Below, piece by piece: positions 24,290-32,695 of a stretch of 39,522 bases of DNA (within the stretch, counting starts at the first letter, position 1; the number at the start of each line of letters is the position of its first letter). Position numbers and translations under genes: made by a program. The notes under the pieces are model-generated. The model worked only from the letters and a program-made list of their open reading frames with translations, was not told the origin of the DNA and made no database searches. The stretch spans positions 1-39,522 of the forward strand of contig NZ_JMLP01000029.1 in assembly GCF_000686805.1 (NCBI RefSeq), read 5' to 3'. This DNA is from Bacillus sp. UNC41MFS5 (GTDB taxonomy: Bacteria; Bacillota; Bacilli; Bacillales_B; DSM-18226).

Positions 24290-25564
24290 CTAAACCATTC
24301 TCCTCACCACATTAAAATTTTTACTAAGATAAGCCCAATTCTGAGGTGCCGGTAAGCTAATTTGCCAAAAAGTCGTGCCCGCTAATCGATAAAGACCCAT
24401 TAAGTTATACTTTTCTATATAACTGCGAATATCTTCAAACCATACCATATGTTCCTTCCCACCAGGCCAGTAGCGATACCATGGCGCTTTCGCGGTATCA
24501 TCAAATTCAATCGGGCCGCCAACAGCAATCGCTTGATTTTGTGCAACATTTACTGAAAGAGCACGTGTTTGATTCGTCCCAACGACCTTGTCATACCCAT
24601 ACAACGCCAACGCGATTTGTAGCTTACGAGGATTAATCTGCGTGAGTGAATATTGGATGACTTGCTCCAGCCACGGAATCGGAGCAATTGGATCAGACGG
24701 TCCTCCTGGGTAACCATAATCCATTGTCATCACGGCAACTAAATCAACTACATTACCAATACCGGCATAATCGTATGCTCCAATAATCCGATTTGTCGGA
24801 ATATCAGCTGTTTTCGCATGAACATTTACATGTAATATCAATTCACCTAAACTATTTTTTAAAGCAATTAGAAACAATATAAAGTCATTCCGTCTTGCCG
24901 GAGGAATAAATTCAAAGTCAATGCTTACTCCACCAAACCCACGTTTTTTTGCTAAATTCACAATACTTGCCACTAGATTGGTTCGATACGTTGGATTTTC
25001 GAGCACCCTTCCAGCCAACTCCGCACTAAAATCGGCTCCCACCAAATTTCTAATCATCATCAATGGGACGACCTTCAATTGATTGCTTCTAGCGACTATG
25101 GCTGCATCCTCGACCATATTAAAAGCATATCCCTCCTTTGTAAAAGAATAAGCGACCACTGCCAAATAAGTAAGTTGCCCCGCGATAGAATTCAAAGTTG
25201 CCAGATTTGCAGCTTGGGAGGATGGAACTAAAAATCCAAGTGTCGCTAGATCCGATTTCATCGGAGATGGCACATTGATGGTTTGGCCTATCATCAATTG
25301 AGTTGGATTCAAACCTGGATTTGCGGCCAGTATGTCTGCCGGATGACTGTTGAATTGCTGAGCCAAATTCCAGATATGATCACCGGCTTTAATTCGATAC
25401 GCGTGCAGTGGCGGCAGATGATCCGGGAGATATAAAGCAAGTCCTGGTGTGAGTGCATTAGATGATGGCAATCCATTCAGTTTAATAATCGTTGGAAGCG
25501 ATATACCATACTTTGTGGAAATCTTCCACAAATTTTCACCAGCAGCCACAATATGAACAGCCAT
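24290..25564 (-). CDS. Spore cortex-lytic glycosidase, LysM-LysM-GH18 (YaaH/SleL-type)
   Basis: A 424-aa protein close to YaaH/SleL in length (about 430). Two LysM modules open it (VHIVAAGENLWKISTKYGI from residue 3 and AYRIKAGDHIWNLAQQFN from about residue 51). A GH18 domain follows with the catalytic segment GFGGVSIDFEFIPP, where Asp and Glu form the DxE pair. It lacks a signal peptide, as spore-coat-localised family members do. The ATG at 25564 is set by AAAGGAGCGTGAGTTT. Longer readings begin in the ribosome-site region. It probably cleaves muramic-delta-lactam cortex fragments at germination. It is encoded as a single-gene unit. Confidence 0.88.
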   Translation of the reverse strand: MAVHIVAAGENLWKISTKYGISLPTIIKLNGLPSSNALTPGLALYLPDHLPPLHAYRIKAGDHIWNLAQQFNSHPADILAANPGLNPTQLMIGQTINVPSPMKSDLATLGFLVPSSQAANLATLNSIAGQLTYLAVVAYSFTKEGYAFNMVEDAAIVARSNQLKVVPLMMIRNLVGADFSAELAGRVLENPTYRTNLVASIVNLAKKRGFGGVSIDFEFIPPARRNDFILFLIALKNSLGELILHVNVHAKTADIPTNRIIGAYDYAGIGNVVDLVAVMTMDYGYPGGPSDPIAPIPWLEQVIQYSLTQINPRKLQIALALYGYDKVVGTNQTRALSVNVAQNQAIAVGGPIEFDDTAKAPWYRYWPGGKEHMVWFEDIRSYIEKYNLMGLYRLAGTTFWQISLPAPQNWAYLSKNFNVVRRMV

Positions 25565-25620
25565 AAACTCACGCTCCTTTTTTACTATCATATGGGCATG
25601 AGATGTTAAGTTATTACATA

Positions 25621-25650
25621 GAAAAAACGAACTTGCAATAGACAAGTTCG
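25621..25650 (-). terminator. Terminator of the hen1-pnkp operon
   Basis: CGAACTTG (25628-25635) pairs perfectly with CAAGTTCG (25643-25650). On the minus strand TTTTTTC follows. It lies 12 bp past the pnkp stop codon. Confidence 0.8.
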
Positions 25651-25661
25651 CCCTTTTGTAA

Positions 25662-28256
25662 CTATAATCGTGGATCAATTGGGTCCGATTCCAACGCTAG
25701 AACTCCAAACACACATTCATGATAACGCTCCAATGATTCCCTCCCAACAAAGCGCTTCACTGCTTCCACACCTAAGGAAAATTCCTTTAAGGCATTGCGT
25801 TGTTTCTTTCCAGCATTTCGCTGCTTTAGCCGGGACAGATTCTCTGGTTGTAAGTAATCGATGCCATAGATAATATGCAAATACTTGCGGCCTCTCACTT
25901 TAATTGCCGGCTGCACCAGCTTACCATTATGACGAGCCACAAACGACTCCGGTTTAACCACAAAACCTTCATGCCCTTCTTCGGTCATTTCTTCCCACCA
26001 TGCGATTGCCGCTTTCATGGAGTCCTCATCGTTCACCAGCCGATATTCCGTTTCCATAAAAAGCTCGGAAAGTACGCTGAACTCCTTATTCTTCTCCATA
26101 TGCCAGGTGTGCGGTTTATCGAAAAATGTTTCATTACTATGGGCTAGTGTGTGAAAAGGAGCAATTTGTATCCCTGCTAACCCTTCTATTTCCCAGCAAT
26201 ACTTTTGATACACATCGTTAAACACTTTTGTATTGTGAATCTTTTCATCCGTTTCCGCAAGCCAACTGGCCACATCCTTACCGTTGGCAGCGACTTTCTC
26301 CAGTTGTTCCTTTAATTTATTGCGATCGAGCAACGCCATTTCGCCCACATGTGCATATTGATTCATGATTAGTTCTTTTGCTTTTAGATTCCAAGGCAGG
26401 ATTTCAGCATCCATCAAGACAAAATCCGTGTTGTGTTTTTCAAAATAACGACTCAAATCTGCGTGTAATACTTGGAGAATTTGTTCCTCCAGGTCTTTTT
26501 TGAAAAAGGCTCTGCCAGTCCGTGTATAAATAGAACCTAATGTTTCTCTGCCGATATACTCTTTGGCCGCTTCCTTATTTTTAAAAAGAAGCAAAATGCC
26601 TCGGCTGCCCATATGTTTTTTCTCCACAATCATCGTATCAATGCCATTTGCCTGATAGTAGTCAAACGCTTCTTGCGGGTGCTCTAAGTATCCCGCTAAA
26701 TGAGAAGGTTTTGGAGTTGGGCTCATCGTTGGCGGTAAATAGACAATCTCCTCAATAGGAAGAGTATAATGAGAAAAGTCGTCCAAGGCGGATTTGGCCA
26801 CATCCTTATGGATAGCAATCTCCCCATACTGTTCGGTTAACACCGAAAACCCATTGATAAACTTACCTAAATTAGGAGGGGCAAGCCGCTTTTGTTCCCA
26901 TTCCTTAATTGGGTTGTCAGGAACATTGGCATAATCCTGTTTAGCGGCCACCGATACAAACTGTTTTTCTGGGAAACGATACGCCGTTAGCCGCCCGCCA
27001 AATACCACACCTTGGTCAATATTAAGTGTATTATTCACTAACAGCGGCTGCGGCTTGGGATCATGCCCCCAAATAATTAATTCTTGTGATTGATGATCAA
27101 TCGTCCAGTCTTTTCTCCGCGGCTTTCCATTTTCATCAAGCCCCTCTGAATCTCCGTACCTGCAAAAATCAGAAATCCGCTGCGATTGTTTGCCAATATA
27201 CCAATCCCTAATCCCGGCATGCGTCGCAACTGCCACGTTTACACCATTTTTTTGGATAACCAAATGGGACTTTGCAGCCAGTAGGAGTTCCTTTAGTTCT
27301 GCCTTTAATTGACCAGTGGCCTCTTGACCAAATTTGCACTCATACTCTGCAAAATCAGCTTCTACTTTTTCATCACCGTGTGCCATATTCACCTTGCGCC
27401 CATCCAGCCAGCGGGCAATTTTCCAGCCGTGGTTGCTATCAATCATATAGGCAATTCCTGCATCGACATGTTTTTTGAAAAATTGCATGGTTTCGAGTGA
27501 CCGAGGACCACGGCTCATTACGTCACCAAGTGAAAGGATTCGCCTCCCCTCAGGATGATGGAACAAGCCATCCTCGTTTTCCTGATAGCCCAACTTGGTT
27601 ATCAATTCGATAAACTCTTCAAAACAGCCATGAATATCCCCAATAAAATCAATACCATTACCCACATCGATGAATAAAGGATTCGCAAGCCGCCCTATAT
27701 CCAAAGCCTTAAGCTCCGGTTCATCTAAAATATAGGTGCGGTGAAAGCCTTCCTTCTTAATAAACCTAAGCGTTCGCTTGAAGTGCTGGTATTGCTGTTT
27801 GAGTCGATTCTTGCCGCGTGGAAAATCCCGTTCCTTATCACGAGAAAGGAGTTCTTTTTCCGTTACATTGAACACAATCGCAATCACGGGGACATGATAT
27901 TTCTTACCTAGTCGATGATAACGCTCACGATCGTCTTCCTTTAAGTGTGTCGCGTCAATTATCGTTAGTTTATTTAAACGGCACCGCTTCCCAATTAAAT
28001 ATTCCATCGCATCAAATGCTTCGTTTGAAATCCGGAAGTATTCATCAAATAAGGCATCCGCTTCATCCTTTGGACGCTGATTCCACGTGATAAATTCCAC
28101 ATCACTGACGAGAACCCGGAATTGATCAGAACTGACAACTTCCGAAGCCAGAATCTTCTTTTCATGGACGAGTCGGTTTAATAACGTGGTTTTGCCGCTA
28201 TTCGAAGGTCCGACAAAAAGGACAATGCCAGCATAGGGCAAGTGAATTTTGGTCAT
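25662..28256 (-). CDS. pnkp: Polynucleotide kinase-phosphatase-ligase Pnkp (RNA repair)
   Basis: An 864-aa three-domain RNA repair enzyme, the length of Clostridium thermocellum Pnkp (about 870). The N-terminal kinase has GPSNSGKT (residues 16-23) and a VIDATHLKEDDRER substrate loop. The central metallophosphatase has FIGDIHGCFEEF, LSLGDVMSRGPRS and a later HGDEKVEADF/THAGIRDW series. The C-terminal ligase/adenylyltransferase has the nucleotidyl-Lys motif VEKKHMGSRG and GFVVKPES with AIKVRGRKYL. It heals 2',3'-cyclic phosphate and 5'-OH ends of broken RNA. The start overlaps the hen1 stop (ATGA), and GAGGAGGGGCAATC precedes it. Hen1 is needed for its ligation activity in the known system. Confidence 0.93.
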   Translation of the reverse strand: MTKIHLPYAGIVLFVGPSNSGKTTLLNRLVHEKKILASEVVSSDQFRVLVSDVEFITWNQRPKDEADALFDEYFRISNEAFDAMEYLIGKRCRLNKLTIIDATHLKEDDRERYHRLGKKYHVPVIAIVFNVTEKELLSRDKERDFPRGKNRLKQQYQHFKRTLRFIKKEGFHRTYILDEPELKALDIGRLANPLFIDVGNGIDFIGDIHGCFEEFIELITKLGYQENEDGLFHHPEGRRILSLGDVMSRGPRSLETMQFFKKHVDAGIAYMIDSNHGWKIARWLDGRKVNMAHGDEKVEADFAEYECKFGQEATGQLKAELKELLLAAKSHLVIQKNGVNVAVATHAGIRDWYIGKQSQRISDFCRYGDSEGLDENGKPRRKDWTIDHQSQELIIWGHDPKPQPLLVNNTLNIDQGVVFGGRLTAYRFPEKQFVSVAAKQDYANVPDNPIKEWEQKRLAPPNLGKFINGFSVLTEQYGEIAIHKDVAKSALDDFSHYTLPIEEIVYLPPTMSPTPKPSHLAGYLEHPQEAFDYYQANGIDTMIVEKKHMGSRGILLLFKNKEAAKEYIGRETLGSIYTRTGRAFFKKDLEEQILQVLHADLSRYFEKHNTDFVLMDAEILPWNLKAKELIMNQYAHVGEMALLDRNKLKEQLEKVAANGKDVASWLAETDEKIHNTKVFNDVYQKYCWEIEGLAGIQIAPFHTLAHSNETFFDKPHTWHMEKNKEFSVLSELFMETEYRLVNDEDSMKAAIAWWEEMTEEGHEGFVVKPESFVARHNGKLVQPAIKVRGRKYLHIIYGIDYLQPENLSRLKQRNAGKKQRNALKEFSLGVEAVKRFVGRESLERYHECVFGVLALESDPIDPRL

Positions 28257-29602
28257 GATTGCCCCTCCTCTCTTGAAAAAATAGCCATCTGGGTCGGTTG
28301 ACCGAAAGTCGGATGTTCTTCACCAATGCCTTGAAAATGTACTTTATAAGGATAGGAACTTGCCCAAGTTTCACATTTCCCCGTAAACTCTGTCCTTGTC
28401 CATTCAAAGCGGTGATCATGATGTCTCATTGCCTCATCCATATCATAGACCTCATTATATTCTTGATTCGGTGTAGTCACGATCAACACTTCTGGTCGAT
28501 AGTCTTTAAAAATCGTCTCGAATACCCTTGGTAACCGGTATTCATCAATATGTTCAATCACTTCACAAAGAATCATGACATCTTTACTGAGAAGGCGTTC
28601 ATCATAATAAAATAGCGAACCTGCTAATAACTGAGGCTCCACAAATCCACGTTTTTCTTTTGCTTGATTAAATCGGTCTAATGCCTTTAACCGAGCTCGA
28701 TTCGATGGCTCGACTGAGAGAATTTCCTGCACCCCTTCAATAAATCCTAACTTAACTGATAACTTTCCTTCCCCAGCACCTAGGTCAACAATAGTTTGTT
28801 TTTTGGTCAAAGACTCAACATAATTAATAATCGCTTCGTAGCGAAGATCATTTAAACGTATTTTCGGCGGCTCGTTTGTCTCCTCTTTTTTCGTTTCTTT
28901 TTCATAGAACTTTGACTGTGAAATCATCTTTTGGAACCGTAAAGAACGATTTAAAATCAACGACTTATGTGGGTGGTTCTCTAACCAGCCTTCTCCGTAT
29001 CGGTCAAACTTCTCTAGTTCTCGTTCATCAATAAAATAATGTTTATAGTTATCGATAACCGGAATCAGAATCGAAAGTTGTTTGAGTGCATTCTGAAGTG
29101 TTTGTTTCCCTGAAAGGGTGATAAACCTTGCTGAGCTTTTTTCACGGATAAAACTTTCCCCATATTCTAGGGTGACTGTATAACCGATTGGTGCAAATAA
29201 CGCTTCCAGCTCACGGTTGCTTAAATCCGTGGCCACCGGACCAAAAGATAATTCCATGTCAAAGGGATGTTCGACCCATGAGGCATATTCCCCCTTCGGT
29301 TTCCCATTTAACGCAGTCCCCAATGCTTTTCGAATGGAGGTAACAAAGATACTGCTTGCCGCAAACTCGCGGTCATTTATGTAATGCGTAATATCAAATA
29401 AATCAGGTGAGTTCTTGACTAAGTTGATTGGATCTGTTTTTACAAAAATGATGAACTGTACCTCTTCGCTTGAAAAAATAGGATAAACCAGGCGGACAGA
29501 TAACCCTTTTTCTCCTCGTTCATAGAGATTGTTTGGATTTTTGGCTAAAAGGTAAGAAACGGCTTCAACACCAGGACCTCTAACGGTTACGGATAGCTGC
29601 AT
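28253..29602 (-). CDS. hen1: 3'-terminal RNA ribose 2'-O-methyltransferase Hen1
   Basis: A 449-aa bacterial Hen1. The N-terminal half (from QLSVTVRGPGVEAVSYLLAK) is the Pnkp-binding part that activates the ligase. The C-terminal half is the methyltransferase, with VDLGAGEGKLS for AdoMet and metal ligands in CEVIEHIDEYR and MRHHDHRFEWTRTEF. The known enzyme methylates the 3'-terminal ribose at the break so that the repaired RNA resists a second cut. It overlaps pnkp by 4 bp and is first in the two-gene operon. The ribosome site (GAAGTGAAAAA) is weak. Both catalytic halves look complete. Confidence 0.93.
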   Translation of the reverse strand: MQLSVTVRGPGVEAVSYLLAKNPNNLYERGEKGLSVRLVYPIFSSEEVQFIIFVKTDPINLVKNSPDLFDITHYINDREFAASSIFVTSIRKALGTALNGKPKGEYASWVEHPFDMELSFGPVATDLSNRELEALFAPIGYTVTLEYGESFIREKSSARFITLSGKQTLQNALKQLSILIPVIDNYKHYFIDERELEKFDRYGEGWLENHPHKSLILNRSLRFQKMISQSKFYEKETKKEETNEPPKIRLNDLRYEAIINYVESLTKKQTIVDLGAGEGKLSVKLGFIEGVQEILSVEPSNRARLKALDRFNQAKEKRGFVEPQLLAGSLFYYDERLLSKDVMILCEVIEHIDEYRLPRVFETIFKDYRPEVLIVTTPNQEYNEVYDMDEAMRHHDHRFEWTRTEFTGKCETWASSYPYKVHFQGIGEEHPTFGQPTQMAIFSREEGQS

Positions 29603-29674
29603 TTTTTCACTTCACTTTCAATTGGCAAATAGTTTAGTTTCATTTTAACATATTTACATTATTATTCTTCTGAT

Positions 29675-29714
29675 AGAAAAATAACCCAGTTTTCTTAAGT
29701 AAGAAAACCGGGTT
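29675..29714 (-). terminator. Terminator of the Suv3-like helicase gene
   Basis: GTTTTCTTA (29689-29697) pairs with TAAGAAAAC (29700-29708). An outer AACCC/GGGTT stem extends it past one mismatch. TTATTTTTC follows on the minus strand. It separates the helicase from hen1. Confidence 0.75.
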
Positions 29715-29718
29715 ACTT

Positions 29719-32295
29719 CTAATATTCATCACCATATCGATATCTTCTGTTTTTTGCTGCAAAGCATGCCTCACAGGTTGGAAATGAATGATCCCACGGC
29801 AGTTTCTTGCCACAGTTTTTGCATTTTTTTACAAACTTTTTAATATCTGTTTTCAGGCGATCTTGAACTTTATCACTGACCTCTTCTCTCAGTCGTTCCC
29901 AATAGAGGGCTGTAGTTCCCTCTCCTAATCGATATAAGAATAAGAGATGGAGACCGATTGCCTTGTAGCTAAGTTCTAATTCCTCCAAGCTGCGTTCCTT
30001 CACAATCGGTTCAGGAAGTTCACGTCCCTGGATAATTGCATACATGGTATCTTCCCATTGCTTGGTTAAGATGGGCTCATTTTTTGAAAACGGCAGATGT
30101 AAAAAGCCATAAAGGTCCATTAAAGAGAGCCTTGCTTCAATTTCTGTCCCCGCGATTATTTGATAAAGCGACTTTTCCTCTGCCAGCGATGCCTTCTTCG
30201 TCCCTTTCGGACTTTCAAATTTCCCCCATAGTTCAAAAAAGGTACCTAAATCGTGGTAATAACGTTGAAATCGTTCAAAAACGGAATTGGTTGGTGCAAT
30301 CGCAAAGGTATGAACAGGTTCATCTTCCTTCATTAGCAAGTTCCGCATTTTCCTAATATCACTCGTAAAAGCCACTTTGCCGATATTGTAAATACCCTTT
30401 CGACCAGCACGCCCGGCAATTTGCTTCACTTCTTGCGAGGTCAGTAAACGACGTCGTGTTCCATCAAACTTATCATTTTCTAAAAAAACAATTCGGCGGA
30501 TCGGCAGGTTTAAACCCATACCAATCGCATCTGTTGCAACAATAACTTTTGTCTTGCCAGAATTAAATTGCTGAATCTGCTTTTTTCTTGTTTCTGGAGG
30601 CATACTTCCGTAGATCATACTGACGGTATGGCCGTCATTTTGCAGTCGTGAGGCCGTTTCAAGCACGCGCCGACGTGAAAAACAAATCAGTGCGTCTCCT
30701 TTTTTAACATGTTTAATATGAAATTCTTTCGTTTCTACTTCTAGCGGGGTATCGCGTGTGTATTCATGTATCTCAATATTTGATTCACCCAAAAGCTGCA
30801 ACAGCATCGTTTTTGAATTCCGGCTTCCAATGATATGTACTTCTTTTGCATTGGCTTTCGTAATTGCCTTATACCAGGAAAAACCACGGTCTTTGTCGGT
30901 AATCATTTGCGCTTCATCAATGACGACAACTTCATAGAACTCTTTTTCATGAAACATTTCCACGGTGCAGGACGTATGATTGGCCCCAAGGGTCATTTTT
31001 TCTTCTTCACCCGTTTTTAAGGAACAAGGCGTCCCCTCAGCGTTTAATTTATCATAAACTTCAAGGGCTAATAGTCGAAGCGGAGCTAAATATAAGCCGC
31101 TATAGGCCTCTTTCATCCTTTCAAGCGCATGATGTGTTTTTCCTGTATTAGTTTCACCGATATGAAGGACATAGCGGATCTGTCGCTGAAGCGAAGGGTC
31201 GTATTCCGTTGCAAAAATGTCCTTCATCATCCGCTCTTCTGCTTCTCTTTTTCGCTTTAGTTCTTCTTCAGCTTCCTTTTGTTTCCGCTCGCGCTCTTGG
31301 AGGTCCTTTTCAAAAATTTCCTTATGCAGCATTTCATCAAAAGGAATTTCAGCCAATCTGATTAAATCTGCTAGGTATTCAGCTTGAATATCCTCAATAA
31401 AATACCCCTCAACATCATAAAGCACCTGTGCAATACTGCCTTTTACGAAAGAAGCCGATAGTTCTTCATGTAAGGTTTTAAAGAATTCAGCCTTCAGTTG
31501 ATCGGGTAACTGCTCTAAAACTTTTTCCGGAATAAGGTCGGACAGATAATCACCAATTAAACTTTCATAAACAAAGAAATAGGTTTGATATTCATATAAA
31601 CTTCTGCCCCAGTTCATCGTTTTATGGATATCACCTGTCAGTTCTTCAAAAAAGCTGGCAACCGTGGTGTAGACTGAGGGATTAAAATGACCTTCATCAA
31701 TTAATTTTTCTTCTAACGCAAAGGTATCGACAGATTGGAATTTCACGTTATTTTGTAAATCCGCCACTAATTGTTTTGCCACGAAGTAACGTAACGATAA
31801 ATAGAACCCTTCATATTGTTCTTCTAAAATCGCAACTGCGTTATCCTCTATCTCACTTCTAATGAATTGCTTGTGTTCTTCCAGTTGTTTTTGTTCTTCA
31901 CTCTTGATAAAATTGTCCTTTGCATCCTGATACTGCTTCTGCCACACATCTGATTTTCCTGAAAATGTTTCCTTAATCCACTCCATCGCATCAAAAGGCT
32001 GATAGGTTCGCATTTCATCTCTAAATAATTTGTTGATCAACTTTCGGTCGATTCCCTGTACCTCAAAGCCTTTTTCACTTAACAATTGCTTTTTTTCATT
32101 CCGCGGGACATCATTCGTCGACTTATTCAGCCAAACATTAATCCAAATTTGTTCGACATAATCCTTGCGGTCCGCTAGGTATTGTTCAAAGGATGGCGGT
32201 GTTTCCTTCGTTTCGAAATAATGGTTAATATCTTCATATATTTTCATTTTTGTATGTTCAATCGCTTGAGGGTATATGGTCGTTAATTTATTCAT
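29719..32295 (-). CDS. Suv3-like DExH RNA helicase with C-terminal zinc ribbon
   Basis: An 858-aa protein. The first 360 residues are helical and charged, without a known domain, ending in a coiled stretch rich in Lys and Glu. The helicase core then shows IGETNTGKTHHA (Walker A, Suv3-like), APLRLLALEVYDKL, VVVIDEAQMI (motif II), HIIGSRNSKT (III), VIVATDAIGMGLNLPI (V) and QIAGRAGRKG (VI). These match the Suv3 group of RNA helicases, which drive RNA decay. A C-terminal CKNCGKKLPWDHSFPTCEAC is a zinc ribbon. The ATG at 32295 follows GGAGGGAATTTG. It lies immediately upstream of hen1-pnkp but has its own terminator, so a shared RNA role is inferred. Confidence 0.85.
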   Translation of the reverse strand: MNKLTTIYPQAIEHTKMKIYEDINHYFETKETPPSFEQYLADRKDYVEQIWINVWLNKSTNDVPRNEKKQLLSEKGFEVQGIDRKLINKLFRDEMRTYQPFDAMEWIKETFSGKSDVWQKQYQDAKDNFIKSEEQKQLEEHKQFIRSEIEDNAVAILEEQYEGFYLSLRYFVAKQLVADLQNNVKFQSVDTFALEEKLIDEGHFNPSVYTTVASFFEELTGDIHKTMNWGRSLYEYQTYFFVYESLIGDYLSDLIPEKVLEQLPDQLKAEFFKTLHEELSASFVKGSIAQVLYDVEGYFIEDIQAEYLADLIRLAEIPFDEMLHKEIFEKDLQERERKQKEAEEELKRKREAEERMMKDIFATEYDPSLQRQIRYVLHIGETNTGKTHHALERMKEAYSGLYLAPLRLLALEVYDKLNAEGTPCSLKTGEEEKMTLGANHTSCTVEMFHEKEFYEVVVIDEAQMITDKDRGFSWYKAITKANAKEVHIIGSRNSKTMLLQLLGESNIEIHEYTRDTPLEVETKEFHIKHVKKGDALICFSRRRVLETASRLQNDGHTVSMIYGSMPPETRKKQIQQFNSGKTKVIVATDAIGMGLNLPIRRIVFLENDKFDGTRRRLLTSQEVKQIAGRAGRKGIYNIGKVAFTSDIRKMRNLLMKEDEPVHTFAIAPTNSVFERFQRYYHDLGTFFELWGKFESPKGTKKASLAEEKSLYQIIAGTEIEARLSLMDLYGFLHLPFSKNEPILTKQWEDTMYAIIQGRELPEPIVKERSLEELELSYKAIGLHLLFLYRLGEGTTALYWERLREEVSDKVQDRLKTDIKKFVKKCKNCGKKLPWDHSFPTCEACFAAKNRRYRYGDEY

Positions 32296-32340
32296 CAAAT
32301 TCCCTCCATTTCTAAAAAGTGGTTATTATATACATAATAA

Positions 32341-32371
32341 CACAAAAATAAAAACCGAACGAATATTCGGT
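32341..32371 (-). terminator. Terminator of the 63-aa gene
   Basis: ACCGAA (32354-32359) pairs with TTCGGT (32366-32371). On the minus strand TTTTTATTTTTG follows. It abuts the stop codon of the 32373-32564 gene. Confidence 0.7.
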
Positions 32372-32372
32372 C

Positions 32373-32564
32373 CTATAATTGATGGTCATTGCAATATTGA
32401 TCCACTAGGTCTTCGATTTGATCTAGCTCAGGAAACGTTCCTGAAAACTGAAATTTAATTTCCTCAATAAAGTTTTCATGATGGTACACATGGATAGCCC
32501 CATTCTGTTGAATGACACTAAATTCTGGTACAAAGCGATACCCGCTGCGTTCAATTGCCCCCAT
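32373..32564 (-). CDS. Small conserved-looking protein (63 aa)
   Basis: A soluble 63-aa protein beginning MGAIERSGYRFVPEFSVI. A beta-hairpin-like middle (QNGAIHVYHHENFIEEIKFQFSG) and an acidic helical tail (PELDQIEDLVDQYCND) follow. It has a ribosome site (AAAAGGGGACTTACGTCA) and its own terminator, so it is a real single-gene unit. It resembles small Bacillus YbxH-type proteins of unknown function, but that match is from memory. No catalytic motif is visible. Confidence 0.6.
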   Translation of the reverse strand: MGAIERSGYRFVPEFSVIQQNGAIHVYHHENFIEEIKFQFSGTFPELDQIEDLVDQYCNDHQL

Positions 32565-32649
32565 TGACGTAAGTCCCCTTTTTTAAGTTTTTTTTAGTAT
32601 AAGCAGAATATAGCTTACTAATCCCCTATAGGTTCGTAATATCATTGGG

Positions 32650-32688
32650 AAAATTAAAGAGGATGGTGCACTTCGCACACATCCTCTT
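32650..32688 (-). terminator. Terminator of ccpN-yqfL-ppdK
   Basis: AAGAGGATG (32657-32665) pairs with CATCCTCTT (32680-32688), with GTGC/GCAC extending the stem inward. TTTAATTTTCC follows on the minus strand. It lies 8 bp past the ppdK stop codon. Confidence 0.75.
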
Positions 32689-32695
32689 CCCTGCT

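Noticed and set aside
24131..24355. 74-codon plus-strand frame with IVQN/FVQK heptads
   Set aside because: The heptads are produced by the 21-bp DNA box array. There is no start signal and the frame runs into the opposite-strand hydrolase gene.
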